This document shows positions 44,334 through 55,229 of a stretch of 64,000 bases of DNA, piece by piece. Location: assembly GCA_009731375.1 (NCBI GenBank), contig BJOX01000126.1, positions 574,927 to 638,926 of the forward strand, written 5' to 3'. Below the pieces are notes generated by a model. That model was not told where the DNA came from. It searched no databases and saw only the letters and a program-made list of their open reading frames with translations. A program made the translations under genes and the position numbers. Each line of letters starts with the position of its first letter. The stretch's first letter is position 1. Source of the stretch: Paulinella micropora (lineage: Eukaryota > Cercozoa > Imbricatea > Euglyphida).

Positions 44334-46790
44334 ACTTCATTTTCTCAAGTCTGTAAATTTTCGTAAACTCCGCAAATTTCCACAGAGTCAACTCATGTTG
44401 TTCTGTTGTGAGTTTTTTCTCTCTGAAGTGTGCAGGGGACGTGTGGCAGAGGTAGTCATGCGCATGAGGAGTAATAGTCCCGTCGAATCAGAAATCGAGC
44501 GCATACGAGGCGAGCGACACCAGTCCTAATCGATCGTACTTGCGGCAAGAGCGGGATGGCGACTAACATAGTCGCAGCTTCATTTTTTTTTTTTTTGGTT
44601 TGGCCATCAGATCCAACCAATCATCGTAACATTGTCATCGTAATCATTCGCATTTCGATTATCGAGCGAAATGGCTAATTTTATCGACAAATTGTACTCG
44701 AATTCGTGTAACACGTTTCGCACGTAACGGTACTGATGTAATTTGTTTACGTACATTATGGTCACAACACGGCGGACCTATTGTCTATGTTTTAATCGAT
44801 ATCTGTATCGAGATACCATCAACGGCAAGGAAGCGAAGGCATAAGGACCTGTCCTTGGAAGGACGATATTTTGTTTTGAGATATAACTGCCTTTTTCAGT
44901 TATGTTCTTACCTATTTGAGCAGTGTAACAGTTTTCGTCGTAACTGTTCTATTTCACTGAGTTTCACTGAACAGACTTGATAAGGAGCCAATTTTTTTCA
45001 TTTGCAGTGAGTATTACTTGTTAATTGAGCTATCGACATAGAACTAAGAGGAAGCGTTAGAAGGTTAATTACGTCTACAGTCAGTACTCACTCCTAAGAG
45101 TGGCAAGTATTTTCGAATAGTTCTAGTCAATTAGCGTAACGGGCGAAACGGACGTTATTGGCATTGAGAATTGGACAAGAGCCATTGAGTGCCGGGGAGT
45201 TACAGACTTGACTGCGCATTTTTATCTAGTTTGCGCTACTGTCGCTGAATTGTCAGTTCTGCTAATCCGAGTAGTACTTGCGGATTAAAGTGTCGATCGT
45301 GCATCGCGTCAGAGTCCTTACGGAGTCTTCCGGCAAACCGGCCGGCCGAGTGTAAAGAAACGAATTAGGTCAGTGAGTGACCGGGTAATTACCAATCAAC
45401 GAGTGCCACGACACATGATCTTTCACTAGTTCAGTCATGAACAAGGCTCCTGCCGCCGGCCCGGGCCTCCCGTCCGTCTGCGCCTACCGAGTAATTACTT
45501 TGGTTTCCGAGTCACGGCCGCATCCCTTTTGAAATATGGCGAGTCATATTTTCTGAAAGTGCTTCTTTCCTTAAATTGAGCGTTTTGATTTTTCTTTCAA
45601 GAATATGCCGTTATTTATTAACAGGGGTTTACCAGACCACGAGTGACCGTGCTCACCCGGGCCCTTGGCCATAAGAACGAGTAAGTGTAGGGTTTTGTTA
45701 GACCTCGGAGAAAGGGTAAGGGTAAGGTAAAGGGCAAGGTGAGTGACACTGTGTGTTCTCCAGTGATTATTAATAACTTCTTCAAGTTAATTTTAGTCAT
45801 ATTAATAATTTTTAGTGTCTCAGTTCGGATCGGTTCAAGGCAAGCTTGATCATTTTTATACTTCATACCTTCTCGGAGGCTTGAAACGCTGGCTCACTTT
45901 CAAGCTCAGTGGTACGGTCACCATATGTACATATGCCACGGTGTTCAACAGAGGCTAGAAAAATCTACCTGACCTGTTCAAAAAAGTTAAGCCAAGCGGC
46001 GGCGGCTAATCAACCACAATTTTGTTGGCCCGGGCCGATCGTCGAAACATTGCTTCCGAGTCACCGTGCAATCGGTCCATCATCGCTTTTCAACTTTTTT
46101 CGAGTCCGATCGTTGATCATGAGTCCCGGCAAAAATAGAAAATTTGGCAGTGAGTCAACAGTGGCATAGTGTATTTAGTTGTTTTTTTCAAGTTTTTGTG
46201 CCCGGAGGCTTTTTCCAGCTAAACTTAGTAAGTTGCCGTCACCTACGCCGGCAGGTCTAAGTAAGAGCCTGATTACAACTGAGTTAGGTTGAAACTCAAT
46301 GCATTTACTACGGTAGTAATACTGAATACGGCGGTGACGGCGTACAATTAATAATATTATTAATATCTCAAAGTAAATTGATAGTACAGTACTGCTGACA
46401 CAAGCAGTAGAAGTGAACTGAAGTCAAAGGCCTGATATTATTAATAATATTATATATTGATAAGACAGTGACTCTGACTCAGGATCCGACGGTGGCACCC
46501 CGCCGCCGTTTGGTTGTGTCACTGCAGTGCTGGGGTGAGTGTAGAGTACTCGGCGAACTTGAAGGGGTGACCCAGAGTCAGTCTTATGTCAGTCAGGCTT
46601 TTTCATTCACTGACTCCCGAAGTTCTACTGCTTGCGTGAAGATAGTACGCAGTAGTAAATGCCTTTTCATCTGGATCATCTGCGAGTCAGACTCGAACTG
46701 CCTTACTTTTCTCCGACGCCTGAGTCATCACAAGCCTGAGTCCGTAACTTATCACCTGGCCAATGCTTTTCTCAGTGATTGACTCTCAAC
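44334..46790. other. Gene-free region with AT palindromes
   Basis: About 2.4 kb without a supported gene. Two AT palindromes of ATTAATAATATTATTAAT type lie near 46349 and 46436. Words near 45100 (GAGTGGCAAGTATTTT) and 45204 (ACAGACTTGACT) also occur at 32524 and 32663, hinting at an old shared repeat. Confidence 0.5.
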
Positions 46791-46891
46791 TCATATTAAT
46801 TTTATAACAATACCACATATTAACTTTGTTATTATATCCCTACTAGTAGCAAATATTTTCTTATTACTTGAAGTGCCCGGTTTGCGTAACA

Positions 46892-47872
46892 TTAGATTGG
46901 TATAAATTCTTTTGCAGATTTTTTGCCTCGTCTGCCGGCGTATTTGTGAAAGTGTTCTTCGTGAGGACGATGGTCTTCGTGAGTGCGATGGTCTTCGACC
47001 AGAAGAAATGAAAATTCGGAGCAGCAGCCTCTGTTCCAAAAGGGGTTGTCTTCCCGAGAAATGATCGCATATCCAAGACTGGCCAGATGGAAAAAGAGGA
47101 GGCTCATTTGTGAGCTGAGTTTGGCCGCTACCATATGACCGATGACAGTCTTATCAGAAAAATGGACTTCGAGGGCCAGTTGGGTCGGGAGCAAGTCGGA
47201 CTCTTTGAGTTCACCAAGGACTTGATACTCAAAACCTTCTATGTCGACCTTCAGGAGATGCAACTCGGCATCGGTGTGCCCAAGCTTGTCAAGTATAGCT
47301 TGCCAGGAATAAAACTCCAGGTCCTGATAGTTGAGCTTAGCTTTTTCCTTTCTCAGCCCAAGCTTGTCAAGTAAAGCCTGCCAGGAATCAGTCGGCCTAT
47401 CTGGTTGCATAAGCTTACTTTTTGTGGAGTTACTGCCCAAACACCATTTATGATAGTGGTGTCTGGGATCTATGCTACTTCCATTTTCTGTGCAATCGAA
47501 GGTATGGACTACACAAGGAGTCGTGGCAAGTACATCGCGCTCGAAAGTGAAATCTAAGCGACTTCCCAGGGAAAATATTAGGCAAGGTTCTCTTGCTGTA
47601 AGGTTGCAAAGACGCTTACCCCCATCGCCTTGGCCTCCAAAACGAGTGATTGTTGTATCTGGTGGACACGATACTGTAACTGGGTATCTATCGAAACGAC
47701 TATACTTTAGCGAGGCATCGTTCGCTGCATCGACTTCAAAACTGCTAGATACTTGTGCTAATATATTAGAGCGGAAGGACGACAAGTTCGATGCTGCTTT
47801 CAGTCCATAAGCTCCAGGAAAGCGCGGTCTGGCTTGTACCAGAGTTTGCAGAAACAATGTCAACAAAAGCAT
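46892..47872 (-). CDS. FkbM-like methyltransferase, secretory
   Basis: A 326-residue intact frame. The start at 47872 is chosen because it gives a signal-peptide-like N-terminus (MLLLTLFLQTLVQA); upstream the frame is only CAA-repeat translation. CLIFSLGSRLDFTFERDVL (about residue 100) resembles the glycine-containing SAM-binding loop. LLKVDIEGFEYQVLGEL (about residue 207) is the FkbM-type D-x-E-G hallmark, followed by LALEVHF, GYAIISREDNPFW and CCSEFSFLLV, as in the METTL24-like branch. The segment SWQALLDKLG/SWQAILDKLG is duplicated near residues 165-195. Substrate is unknown, and a Golgi or secreted location is inferred. This is one of the few likely host genes here. Confidence 0.8.
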   Translation of the reverse strand: MLLLTLFLQTLVQARPRFPGAYGLKAASNLSSFRSNILAQVSSSFEVDAANDASLKYSRFDRYPVTVSCPPDTTITRFGGQGDGGKRLCNLTAREPCLIFSLGSRLDFTFERDVLATTPCVVHTFDCTENGSSIDPRHHYHKWCLGSNSTKSKLMQPDRPTDSWQALLDKLGLRKEKAKLNYQDLEFYSWQAILDKLGHTDAELHLLKVDIEGFEYQVLGELKESDLLPTQLALEVHFSDKTVIGHMVAAKLSSQMSLLFFHLASLGYAIISREDNPFWNRGCCSEFSFLLVEDHRTHEDHRPHEEHFHKYAGRRGKKSAKEFIPI

Positions 47873-47934
47873 GTTATGCAGTCGTTCCTGCAAAAAATAC
47901 CATAACGACGACACAGGGACACGATAGCGGAGAT

Positions 47935-47935
<1 letters not shown>

Positions 47936-47991
<56 letters not shown>

Positions 47992-48094
47992 AATAATAAC
48001 AACGACAACAAAACAACAACAACAAAACCACAAAAACAACAAAAACAACAAAAACAACAACAACAGCAACAGCAGCAGTAGCAGCAGCAACAGC

Positions 48095-48129
<35 letters not shown>

Positions 48130-48259
48130 CCACAACAACAACAACATCAACAAGAACACAACAACCACAACAACCACAACAACCACAACAACCACCACCA
48201 CCACCACAACAACAACAAAAACGACGACAACGACAACGACAACAACGACAACAACGACG

Positions 48260-48293
<34 letters not shown>

Positions 48294-48363
48294 ACAACAA
48301 AGAACAAACAAACAAACAACAAACAACAAAAACAACAAAAACAACAATGCTACCAACAACAAT

Positions 48364-48394
<31 letters not shown>

Positions 48395-48446
48395 CAACAA
48401 CAACAACAACAACAACAAAAACAGCAATAGCAACAACAACAATAAT

Positions 48447-48544
<98 letters not shown>

Positions 48545-48735
48545 ACAACAACTAACAAACAACAACAACAAACAACAAACAACAAACAATTAAGAACAAC
48601 AACAACAACAAACAACAACAAACAACAACAACAAACAACACAAACAACAACAACATCAACAACATCATCATCATCATCTATCAACATCATCATCATCATC
48701 ATCATCATCATCAACAACAACAACAACAACTGGGA
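47936..48735. repeat. CAA-rich triplet microsatellite
   Basis: About 800 bp of ACA repeats with AAC, ATC and ACG interruptions, starting ~60 bp upstream of the methyltransferase start codon. Poly-Asn, Val or Cys frames are artefacts. Confidence 0.9.
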
Positions 48736-48988
48736 TCATGAGTATAGGGATGTCGATGAGCGTGACTCGGACAAGCTTCGACAAGTTAACCAGGTGGAGC
48801 TAGGAGTCTCATTGACTTCTTTATCCGCCTGTATCCGAGCTCTTCCATTGTCTCTGGCGTCGTTGTCTCATGCATCCTGGCCTGCGTTTTGGGTTCTTTT
48901 TTTTACTTGACTTTGACCTATTCTCTTCCTCGAAATTGTCAAGGGAACTGCTTCCTGTTAAACTACTACTACTACTTGNNNNNNNNNN

Positions 48989-49082
48989 CCACTCGTTTTG
49001 CTTCCGGGGGATCCCCAAATTGACAGTGCTTTCTTTTTGCTTCATAATTCTTTTTCTTGGCTTTCGTTGACGTTTGCTTCTC
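48989..49082 (+). repeat. 94-bp interspersed repeat, copy 1
   Basis: CCACTCGTTTTGCTTCCGGG onward recurs at 54682-54775 with one base different in the body. This copy starts exactly at a 10-N gap (48979-48988). Confidence 0.85.
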
Positions 49083-49129
49083 TTTTCTTCTCGTGGTGAC
49101 TGCGTTGCCGACGAAGGGAGCGACGAAGC

Positions 49130-49512
49130 CAAGAAAAAAAGGATTATGCTTTCTGCTTTCTGCTTTCTGCTTTCTGAGCTGTTTTTCTGAGCTCTTTCCG
49201 CTTTCTGAGCTGCTTTCTGCTTTCTGCTTTCTGCTAAGCCTTTCTGCTCTGCTCTCTGAGACTGACTGATCTAGATCTCTGTTCTCTGTTCTCTGTTCTC
49301 TGTTCTCTGCTCTGCTCTCTGCTCTCTGCTCTCTGCGCTCTGCGCTCTGCTCTCCTCTCTCCGCTCTCTACTCTCTGCAGCTGCGCTCTGTGCTCTTTCT
49401 CTCTCGTTGCGCGCTCTCTCTCTCTCTCACTCTCTCTATTTTCTCTCTTTCTCTCTGTCTCTCTCTGCTCTCTGCTCTCTTTCTCTCTCTCTCTCTTCTT
49501 CTTCTTCTTCAT
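49130..49512. repeat. CTTTCTG and CTCTG short-unit repeat
   Basis: TTTCTGC and TCTCTGCTC units grade into pure CT. The field has no gene. Confidence 0.85.
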
Positions 49513-49646
49513 TTTTATTGAGAGAACAATTTTACAATTGGACTCAGGGAACGTCCACGTGAAAAGTATAGCTAGTAAGTTATACCTTTATCTAAGGTGG
49601 AAACCTAGTTATTCAGTACTAGTTGAGCGTATTAAGNNNNNNNNNN

Positions 49647-49708
49647 CTTCTCTTCTCTTCTCTTCTCTTCTCTTCTCTCTCTCTATCTCTCTCTCTCTCT
49701 CTCTCTTG

Positions 49709-49775
<67 letters not shown>

Positions 49776-49893
49776 TCTCCTCCTCCTTCTTCTTCTCCTC
49801 CTCCTCCTCCTCCTCCTCCTTCTTCTTCTTCTTCTTCTTCTTCTTCTTCTTCTTCTTCTTCTTCTTCTTCTTCTTCTTCTTCTTCTTCTTCTT

Positions 49894-49924
<31 letters not shown>

Positions 49925-50910
49925 TTCTTTCTTTCTTTCTTTCTTTCTTTGTTTCTTTCTTTTCTTCTTTCTTGTTTTCTTCCTTTCTTCTTTCTTCTTT
50001 CTTTTTTTCTTTCTTTCTTTCTTCTTTCTTCCTTCCTTTCTTTCTTTCTTCTTTCTTTCTTTCTTTCTTTCTTCCTTCCTTCCTTCCTTCCTTTCTTTCT
50101 TTCTTTCTTTATTTCTTTTTTTCTTTCTTCTTCTTCTTCTTCTTCTTCTTCTTCTTCTTCTTCTTCTTCTTCTTCTTCTTCTTCTTCTTCTTCTTTCTTC
50201 TTCTTCTTCTTCTTCTTCTTCTTCTTCTTCTTCTTCTTCTTCTTCTTCTTCTTCTTCTTCTTCTTCTTCTTCTTCCTTTCTTTTTCTTTCTTCTTTCTTC
50301 TTTCTTTCTTCTTCCTTCCTTTCTTTCTTCTTTCTTCTTCTTCGTTCTTCTTCTTCTTCTTCTTCTTCTTCTTCTTCTTCTTCTTCTTCTTCTTCTTCTT
50401 CTTCTTCTTCTTTTCTTCTTTTCTTCTTCTTTTCTTCTTTCTTCTTCTTTCTTCTTCTTTTCTTCTTCTTCTTCTTCTTCTTCTTTTCCTCTCCTTTTTA
50501 ACTCTCTTCTTCCTTCTTCCGGAATCTTCTTTCTCCTTCTTTCTTCTTCTTCTTCTTCTTCTTCTTCTTCTTCTTCTTCTTCTTCTCCTTCTTCTTCTTC
50601 TTCTTCTCTTCTTCTTCTTCTTCTTCTTCTTCTTCTTCTTCTTCTTTCTTCTTCTTTCTCCTTCTTCTTTTTCCTTCTTCTTTCTCTTTTCTTCTGTTCT
50701 TTTTCTTCTTCATTCTCTTCTTTTCTTCTTCTTTCTCTTCTTTTCTTCTTCTTTCTCTTTTTCTTCTTCTTTCCCTTCTTTTCTTCTTTCTCTTTTCTTC
50801 TTCTTTCTTCTCTTTTTTCTTCTTTCTTCTCTTTTCTTCTTTCTTCTTTCTTCTTTCTTCTTTTTCATCTTCTTTCATCTTCTTTCTTCTTCTTTCTTCT
50901 TCTTTTGATC
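49647..50910. repeat. TTC/CTTT polypyrimidine tract
   Basis: About 1.26 kb with an almost purely pyrimidine plus strand, mostly TTC and TTTC units. It begins after a 10-N gap at 49637. Such tracts can form triplex DNA. The Phe, Ser and Leu frames are not genes. Confidence 0.9.
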
Positions 50911-51031
50911 ATGTTCTGCAATTGGTAGCTCGGCCTGAGCTCTGGTTTTTAGTTGCTATCCGGCAATAATTTGAATGCTATGCAGGGCTGCATATGCTCA
51001 GCAGCGCGGCTTTTACTTTCACTAAGTTTGT

Positions 51032-51086
51032 TTTAAAAAAAGGGGGGGGGGGGGGGGGGGGGTTTNNNNNNNNNNNNNNNNNNNNN

Positions 51087-51131
<45 letters not shown>

Positions 51132-51427
51132 TCGGCTTGAGCTTTGCTTTTATTTATTGCTATGAGTTTTGCGCTTCTTTTTACCGGCGGTACCGTTTTG
51201 GGGGCTAGACGTCAATTTATTTGTTACTATTTCTTTTCCTTTTCCCTGTTCTTCTTCTTTCTTCTTCTCTTTTCTTCTTTCTTCTTTTTTCTTTTCATTC
51301 TTCATTTTCTTTCTCTTTTTCTCCGTCCTTCTTCTTCTTTCTTCTTACTTCTTGCGTCTGCAGCGCGCCAAATGCTTTGCTAGCTCGGCCCGAGCTTGGT
51401 TTTTTTTACTTGTCGCAGCTATCCAGC

Positions 51428-51463
<36 letters not shown>

Positions 51464-51701
51464 NNNNNNNNNNNNNNNNNNNNNNNNNNNNNNNNNNNNN
51501 NNNNNNNNNNNNNNNNNNNNNNNNNNNNNNNNNNNNNNNNNNNNNNNNNNNNNNNNNNNNNNNNNNNNNNNNNNNNNNNNNNNNNNNNNNNNNNNNNNNN
51601 NNNNNNNNNNNNNNNNNNNNNNNNNNNNNNNNNNNNNNNNNNNNNNNNNNNNNNNNNNNNNNNNNNNNNNNNNNNNNNNNNNNNNNNNNNNNNNNNNNNN
51701 N

Positions 51702-51754
<53 letters not shown>
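51032..51754. other. Homopolymer-flanked assembly gaps
   Basis: G run, N (51066-51086), A run, a ~330-bp island, A run, N (51464-51701), A run. Unresolved sequence. Confidence 0.9.
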
Positions 51755-51755
<1 letters not shown>

Positions 51756-54217
51756 GCTGTTCGGCATGGGCATAGCTTTACCCACACAAAAGAAAGAGAG
51801 AAAGAAAGGCGGGCATCGCGAAGCGTTTCGAATTCTGTTCATGCTTATTATAGTTTCTTCTGCCGCCCACTTTGTTTCTGTAGCATCTTTGCATTTTCTC
51901 TTTTCTTTTGTTTCTTCTATACCTTATCCTGCTCTCTCTATCCGCTTTCAAATCGCTCGATGAGATCGCTGTTGCTTTGGGCTGCGAAGCTGGCCTTTCC
52001 CGCCAATGCCGGATTGGTTCTGGGAGCGGGTGCGGACGAAGGCAGAGGGGGCGCCGTGATAAAATTTTTTCGTTCTTAAGAGCGCCCGGGCGCGGACGCT
52101 ACAGAGCGAGACTGGTAGAGTGCGCTTCTTGACGATGTCGAGCGTTCGCGGACGCCACCTTTCCCGACGCTGAGCAACGACTTAGGGCGGGCGCGATGGC
52201 TTCACATTTTGCTAGTGCCCTAGTGCTGAGCCACTTCGCCGAAGGGCATACAGTGCTTGAAAATGTTGCACGTCGTTGTGCCGACGGTAGCCGATTGCTG
52301 GGCGCGGAGTTGGGACGGTGAGCTGTGGGCAGCTCATCGATGGTGACTGCCCTTGAAGCCAGATGCGCTCCGGCCGGCGCCGGACGATGCTGTTGCTCTG
52401 TTAGTAGAGTTTAGAGCCGTGCAGGGCGGGGCAGGAGGCTATAGCTATTTGACCTCCCTGTGCTGAAGGAGCGCCGGCGAATGCGCGTTGGGCACAGGGT
52501 GCCTCTACCTCCGTTGCAAGGTAGCTGTCGGACGGGGACAGGGCGTGGCTCCATGACCGCTTTCCAGACGTCAAGGCTAAGCGGTGTGTGGCAGTGATGC
52601 AGTGGGTAGGTGAATATCAGCAGGTCTCCACAGTGTGGGACGTTGGAGAGCGGCGTTGGTTCTTCGTTGAACTCTGCGGCAAGTTCTGTTTCGTTTCGAC
52701 CGGGAACAAATTTGCGCGCTTCATGCAGCCACTGAAGGTGGTGGCTAAGAGCTAGAGCCCCTTCATTGCTTTTAGACAATTCTTTTGACAATTTAGTCTA
52801 CGCAAGGAAAAAGACGCAGGCAGAGGCTCATCGGGAGTTGCGGTGTTTGCGAAATTTCTGTGCTGGCATCGGGCCGAACTTGCACGAAGTAACGACGGCG
52901 GCGCGCCTTCTTCAAAAAGAATGATTTACCGGACTTGGTGTGATGATACCTTCCCCCCCCCCTCCCTCTCTCCAAGCCGTTGCAGCTGGATAGCTGTTAG
53001 ATGACTGGTACGTAGTGCCGGGTAGTCTGGCTAGGACGCGCGCGGCTAGCGCTAGCTTAATGTATTTTAACCATTGTCCTAAACCCGCTTGGTACGCCTA
53101 GTACTACGTTTCTTTTCACCCGGCATGAGTCAATGCGCATGCTGCATCTATCTGTCCTAGTGGATGAAACAGTCGCATACCTGGTGGCAGGCTATGCATA
53201 TGCCTACAGCACCACTCGCATTTGCGCGTTAGGGGGTCTACCGGCTGCGCAAGTTTGCTGAGCTTTTCCGCACTCGTGAACACCTCATCCGTTCGTGGGA
53301 GCCCACTGCGCAAATGCTGGAGCTGTTTATAACCTGTGTGATCCGAATCGCGCAAGTAGCTGTGGGCACTCTCGAGGCGCGCCAATGTGGGCAACGAGTG
53401 GCGGCAATGTGCGCGTGCGGCGTGGACCACGAGGAGTTCAGCCGGCACTCATGGCTGGGGCTGCAGAAGCTGTGGCAACGCGTGAAAGCGCTAGTTCTGA
53501 ACAATTTGGACAGTGTAGGGGTGCTGCTTGGACGCATAGCCGACGGCGTGGGAGCTGTTGCGCAAGGGCCGCAAGTCGCCGCTCCCCTCGTCGAAGCTGC
53601 CACAGTCATTCTTCTTGTACCAGGCGCAGCCGGCCGCTATCCTGGGCGTAGTGGACTAGTACTGAGAGCTGTGTACCACAGACGGCTGCCGCGGTGGGCA
53701 CGTTCTTCAACTTGCTGATGTACCTGTTGCTGAACGACGACGATCGACCCGGGGGATGCGATGCTGCGCCAGACCGGGGCCGTGACTGCTTGGAGATCTT
53801 GGAGCAGGCGCGCCAGCTGCTGATCGGCGAGCTACTACCTGCAATTATGAGCTACGGAAGAGCAAGCTCGGAGATTCGATCGAGACGATAGAGGATGTAA
53901 AACTGTAGGCAAGGTCGTGTGATGCTGACCTCAGCTGAGTGGGCGTCAACCGTTGCCGGGATCGACGAGCACCGGCATGGGCTCAGCTTTATAACAACAA
54001 CAACAACAACAAACAACAAAAACAACAACGTTAACAGCAACAAAAACTTAAGGCGGGCCTCATCAAGTGTTTCTCTTCATGCTTCTTATTTTTCTTCTGC
54101 CGCATTTTCTTGTTCACATTTTCATTCTTTTCTTTTCCTATACCTTATTCTGGAGATCTTCCTCCTTTTGTTTGGGGTGCTTCGCATCTGTGGACTGAGA
54201 GGCTCTCGGCCCTGGGT
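51755..54217. other. GC-richer region without a firmly supported gene
   Basis: Base composition rises sharply compared with the flanks. Open frames exist on both strands, for example 52411-52791 minus and the plus pair around 53.3-53.9 kb, but none has a recognisable domain. A short CAA array lies at 53993-54030. Confidence 0.5.
53314..53891 (+). CDS. Possible unknown protein, two overlapping frames
   Basis: The frame 53314-53718 (helical, with WLGLQKLWQRVKALVLNNLD and a hydrophobic VEAATVILLVPGAAG) overlaps another at 53694-53891 (FFNLLMYLLLNDDD, ILEQARQLLIGELLPAIM). Together they look protein-like but would need a frameshift or intron. The opposite strand is open too. No family recognised. 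Confidence 0.25.
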
Positions 54218-54466
54218 GGCCTGGAGTAGTGCCGGGTCGCATGAACCTGGCTAGGGCGGGCCGCTGCTTGCGGCAGTCGCGGCTTGCGACAGTTACACTT
54301 CGCATATGAGTTTTCATTGACAAATAGCTACACCGCCCTAAACTCTAGCGACCGGTTTGCACTCGCTCGGCTTGAGTGGCGCCCCGGCATGGGCCTTGGC
54401 CTCTTCAGTCCACTGTCGGAGGGCTTTGTTTATTAAATCAACTCTTGCGGCACTCGAACATTTAAT
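54218..54466 (+). repeat. ~240-bp direct repeat, copy 1
   Basis: GGCCTGGAGTAGTGCCGGGT onward matches 54904-55144 with small differences, including a short deletion. Confidence 0.85.
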
Positions 54467-54681
54467 GCAGATAAATACATGCATATGTGTTTATCATGAT
54501 TAAATTTCAAGTATAGCGAGAGTTATTTAATATCGGCAATGTTTGTTCTTTTCGTGTTGTTTCTAGTGGCTGCTTTTGCGGTTGCTTGTGTGGTGTCACT
54601 AGCTATGTGGCCTGACGTTCTCGTTTTCCCTTTTTACGTTGTTTTCTTCCATATCGCTGGGAATTATATCTTTTTACTTCA

Positions 54682-54775
54682 CCACTCGTTTTGCTTCCGG
54701 GGGATCCCCAAATTGACAGTGCTTTCTTTTTGCTTCATAATTCTTTTTCTTTGCTTTCGTTGACGTTTGCTTCTC
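54682..54775 (+). repeat. 94-bp interspersed repeat, copy 2
   Basis: This matches 48989-49082. It lies between the two ~240-bp repeats. Confidence 0.85.
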
Positions 54776-54903
54776 CCTCTCTTCCCTCCCTTGTTGAGGC
54801 CAGTAGTGTCAGGTGGTGACCCTGACTAGAGCGGGCTGTGGCTTGCGGCATAGCATATCGTAGCAACGATGTTAATACTCCGTTCTATACTTCGGATAGT
54901 GCA

Positions 54904-55144
54904 GGCCTGGAGTAGTGCCGGGTCGCATGAACCTGGCTAGGGCGAGCTGCGGCAGTCGCGGCTTGCGAAAGTTACACTTAGCATATGAGTTTTCATTGAC
55001 AAATAGCTACACCGCCCTAAACTCTAGCGACCGGTTTGCACTCGCTCGGCTTGGGTGGCGCCCCGGCATGTGCCTTGGCCTCTTCAGTCCACTGTCGGAG
55101 TGCTTGTTTATTAAATCAACTCTTGCGGCACTCGAACATTTAAT
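54904..55144 (+). repeat. ~240-bp direct repeat, copy 2
   Basis: The second copy of 54218-54466. The gypsy fragment starts shortly after it, so the repeat might be related to that element's integration or to a local duplication. Confidence 0.85.
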
Positions 55145-55229
55145 CCCTCCTTGTATCACCTCTGACGAACTTGCTCAAGACCATTCACGCCCGACCAGCA
55201 GGTTAACCTTACCTCCATCGGGAAGAGAG

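Noticed and set aside
45420-45540. Short Pro/Gly-rich ORF starting near 45437
   Set aside because: It is too short and without neighbours or splice support.
48147-48729. Apparent hydrophobic poly-Val/Leu membrane proteins
   Set aside because: They are the reverse frame of the CAA array. The real methyltransferase frame begins at 47872.
50498-50878. Lys/Glu-rich protein on the minus strand
   Set aside because: It is a translation of the TTC/CTT tract.
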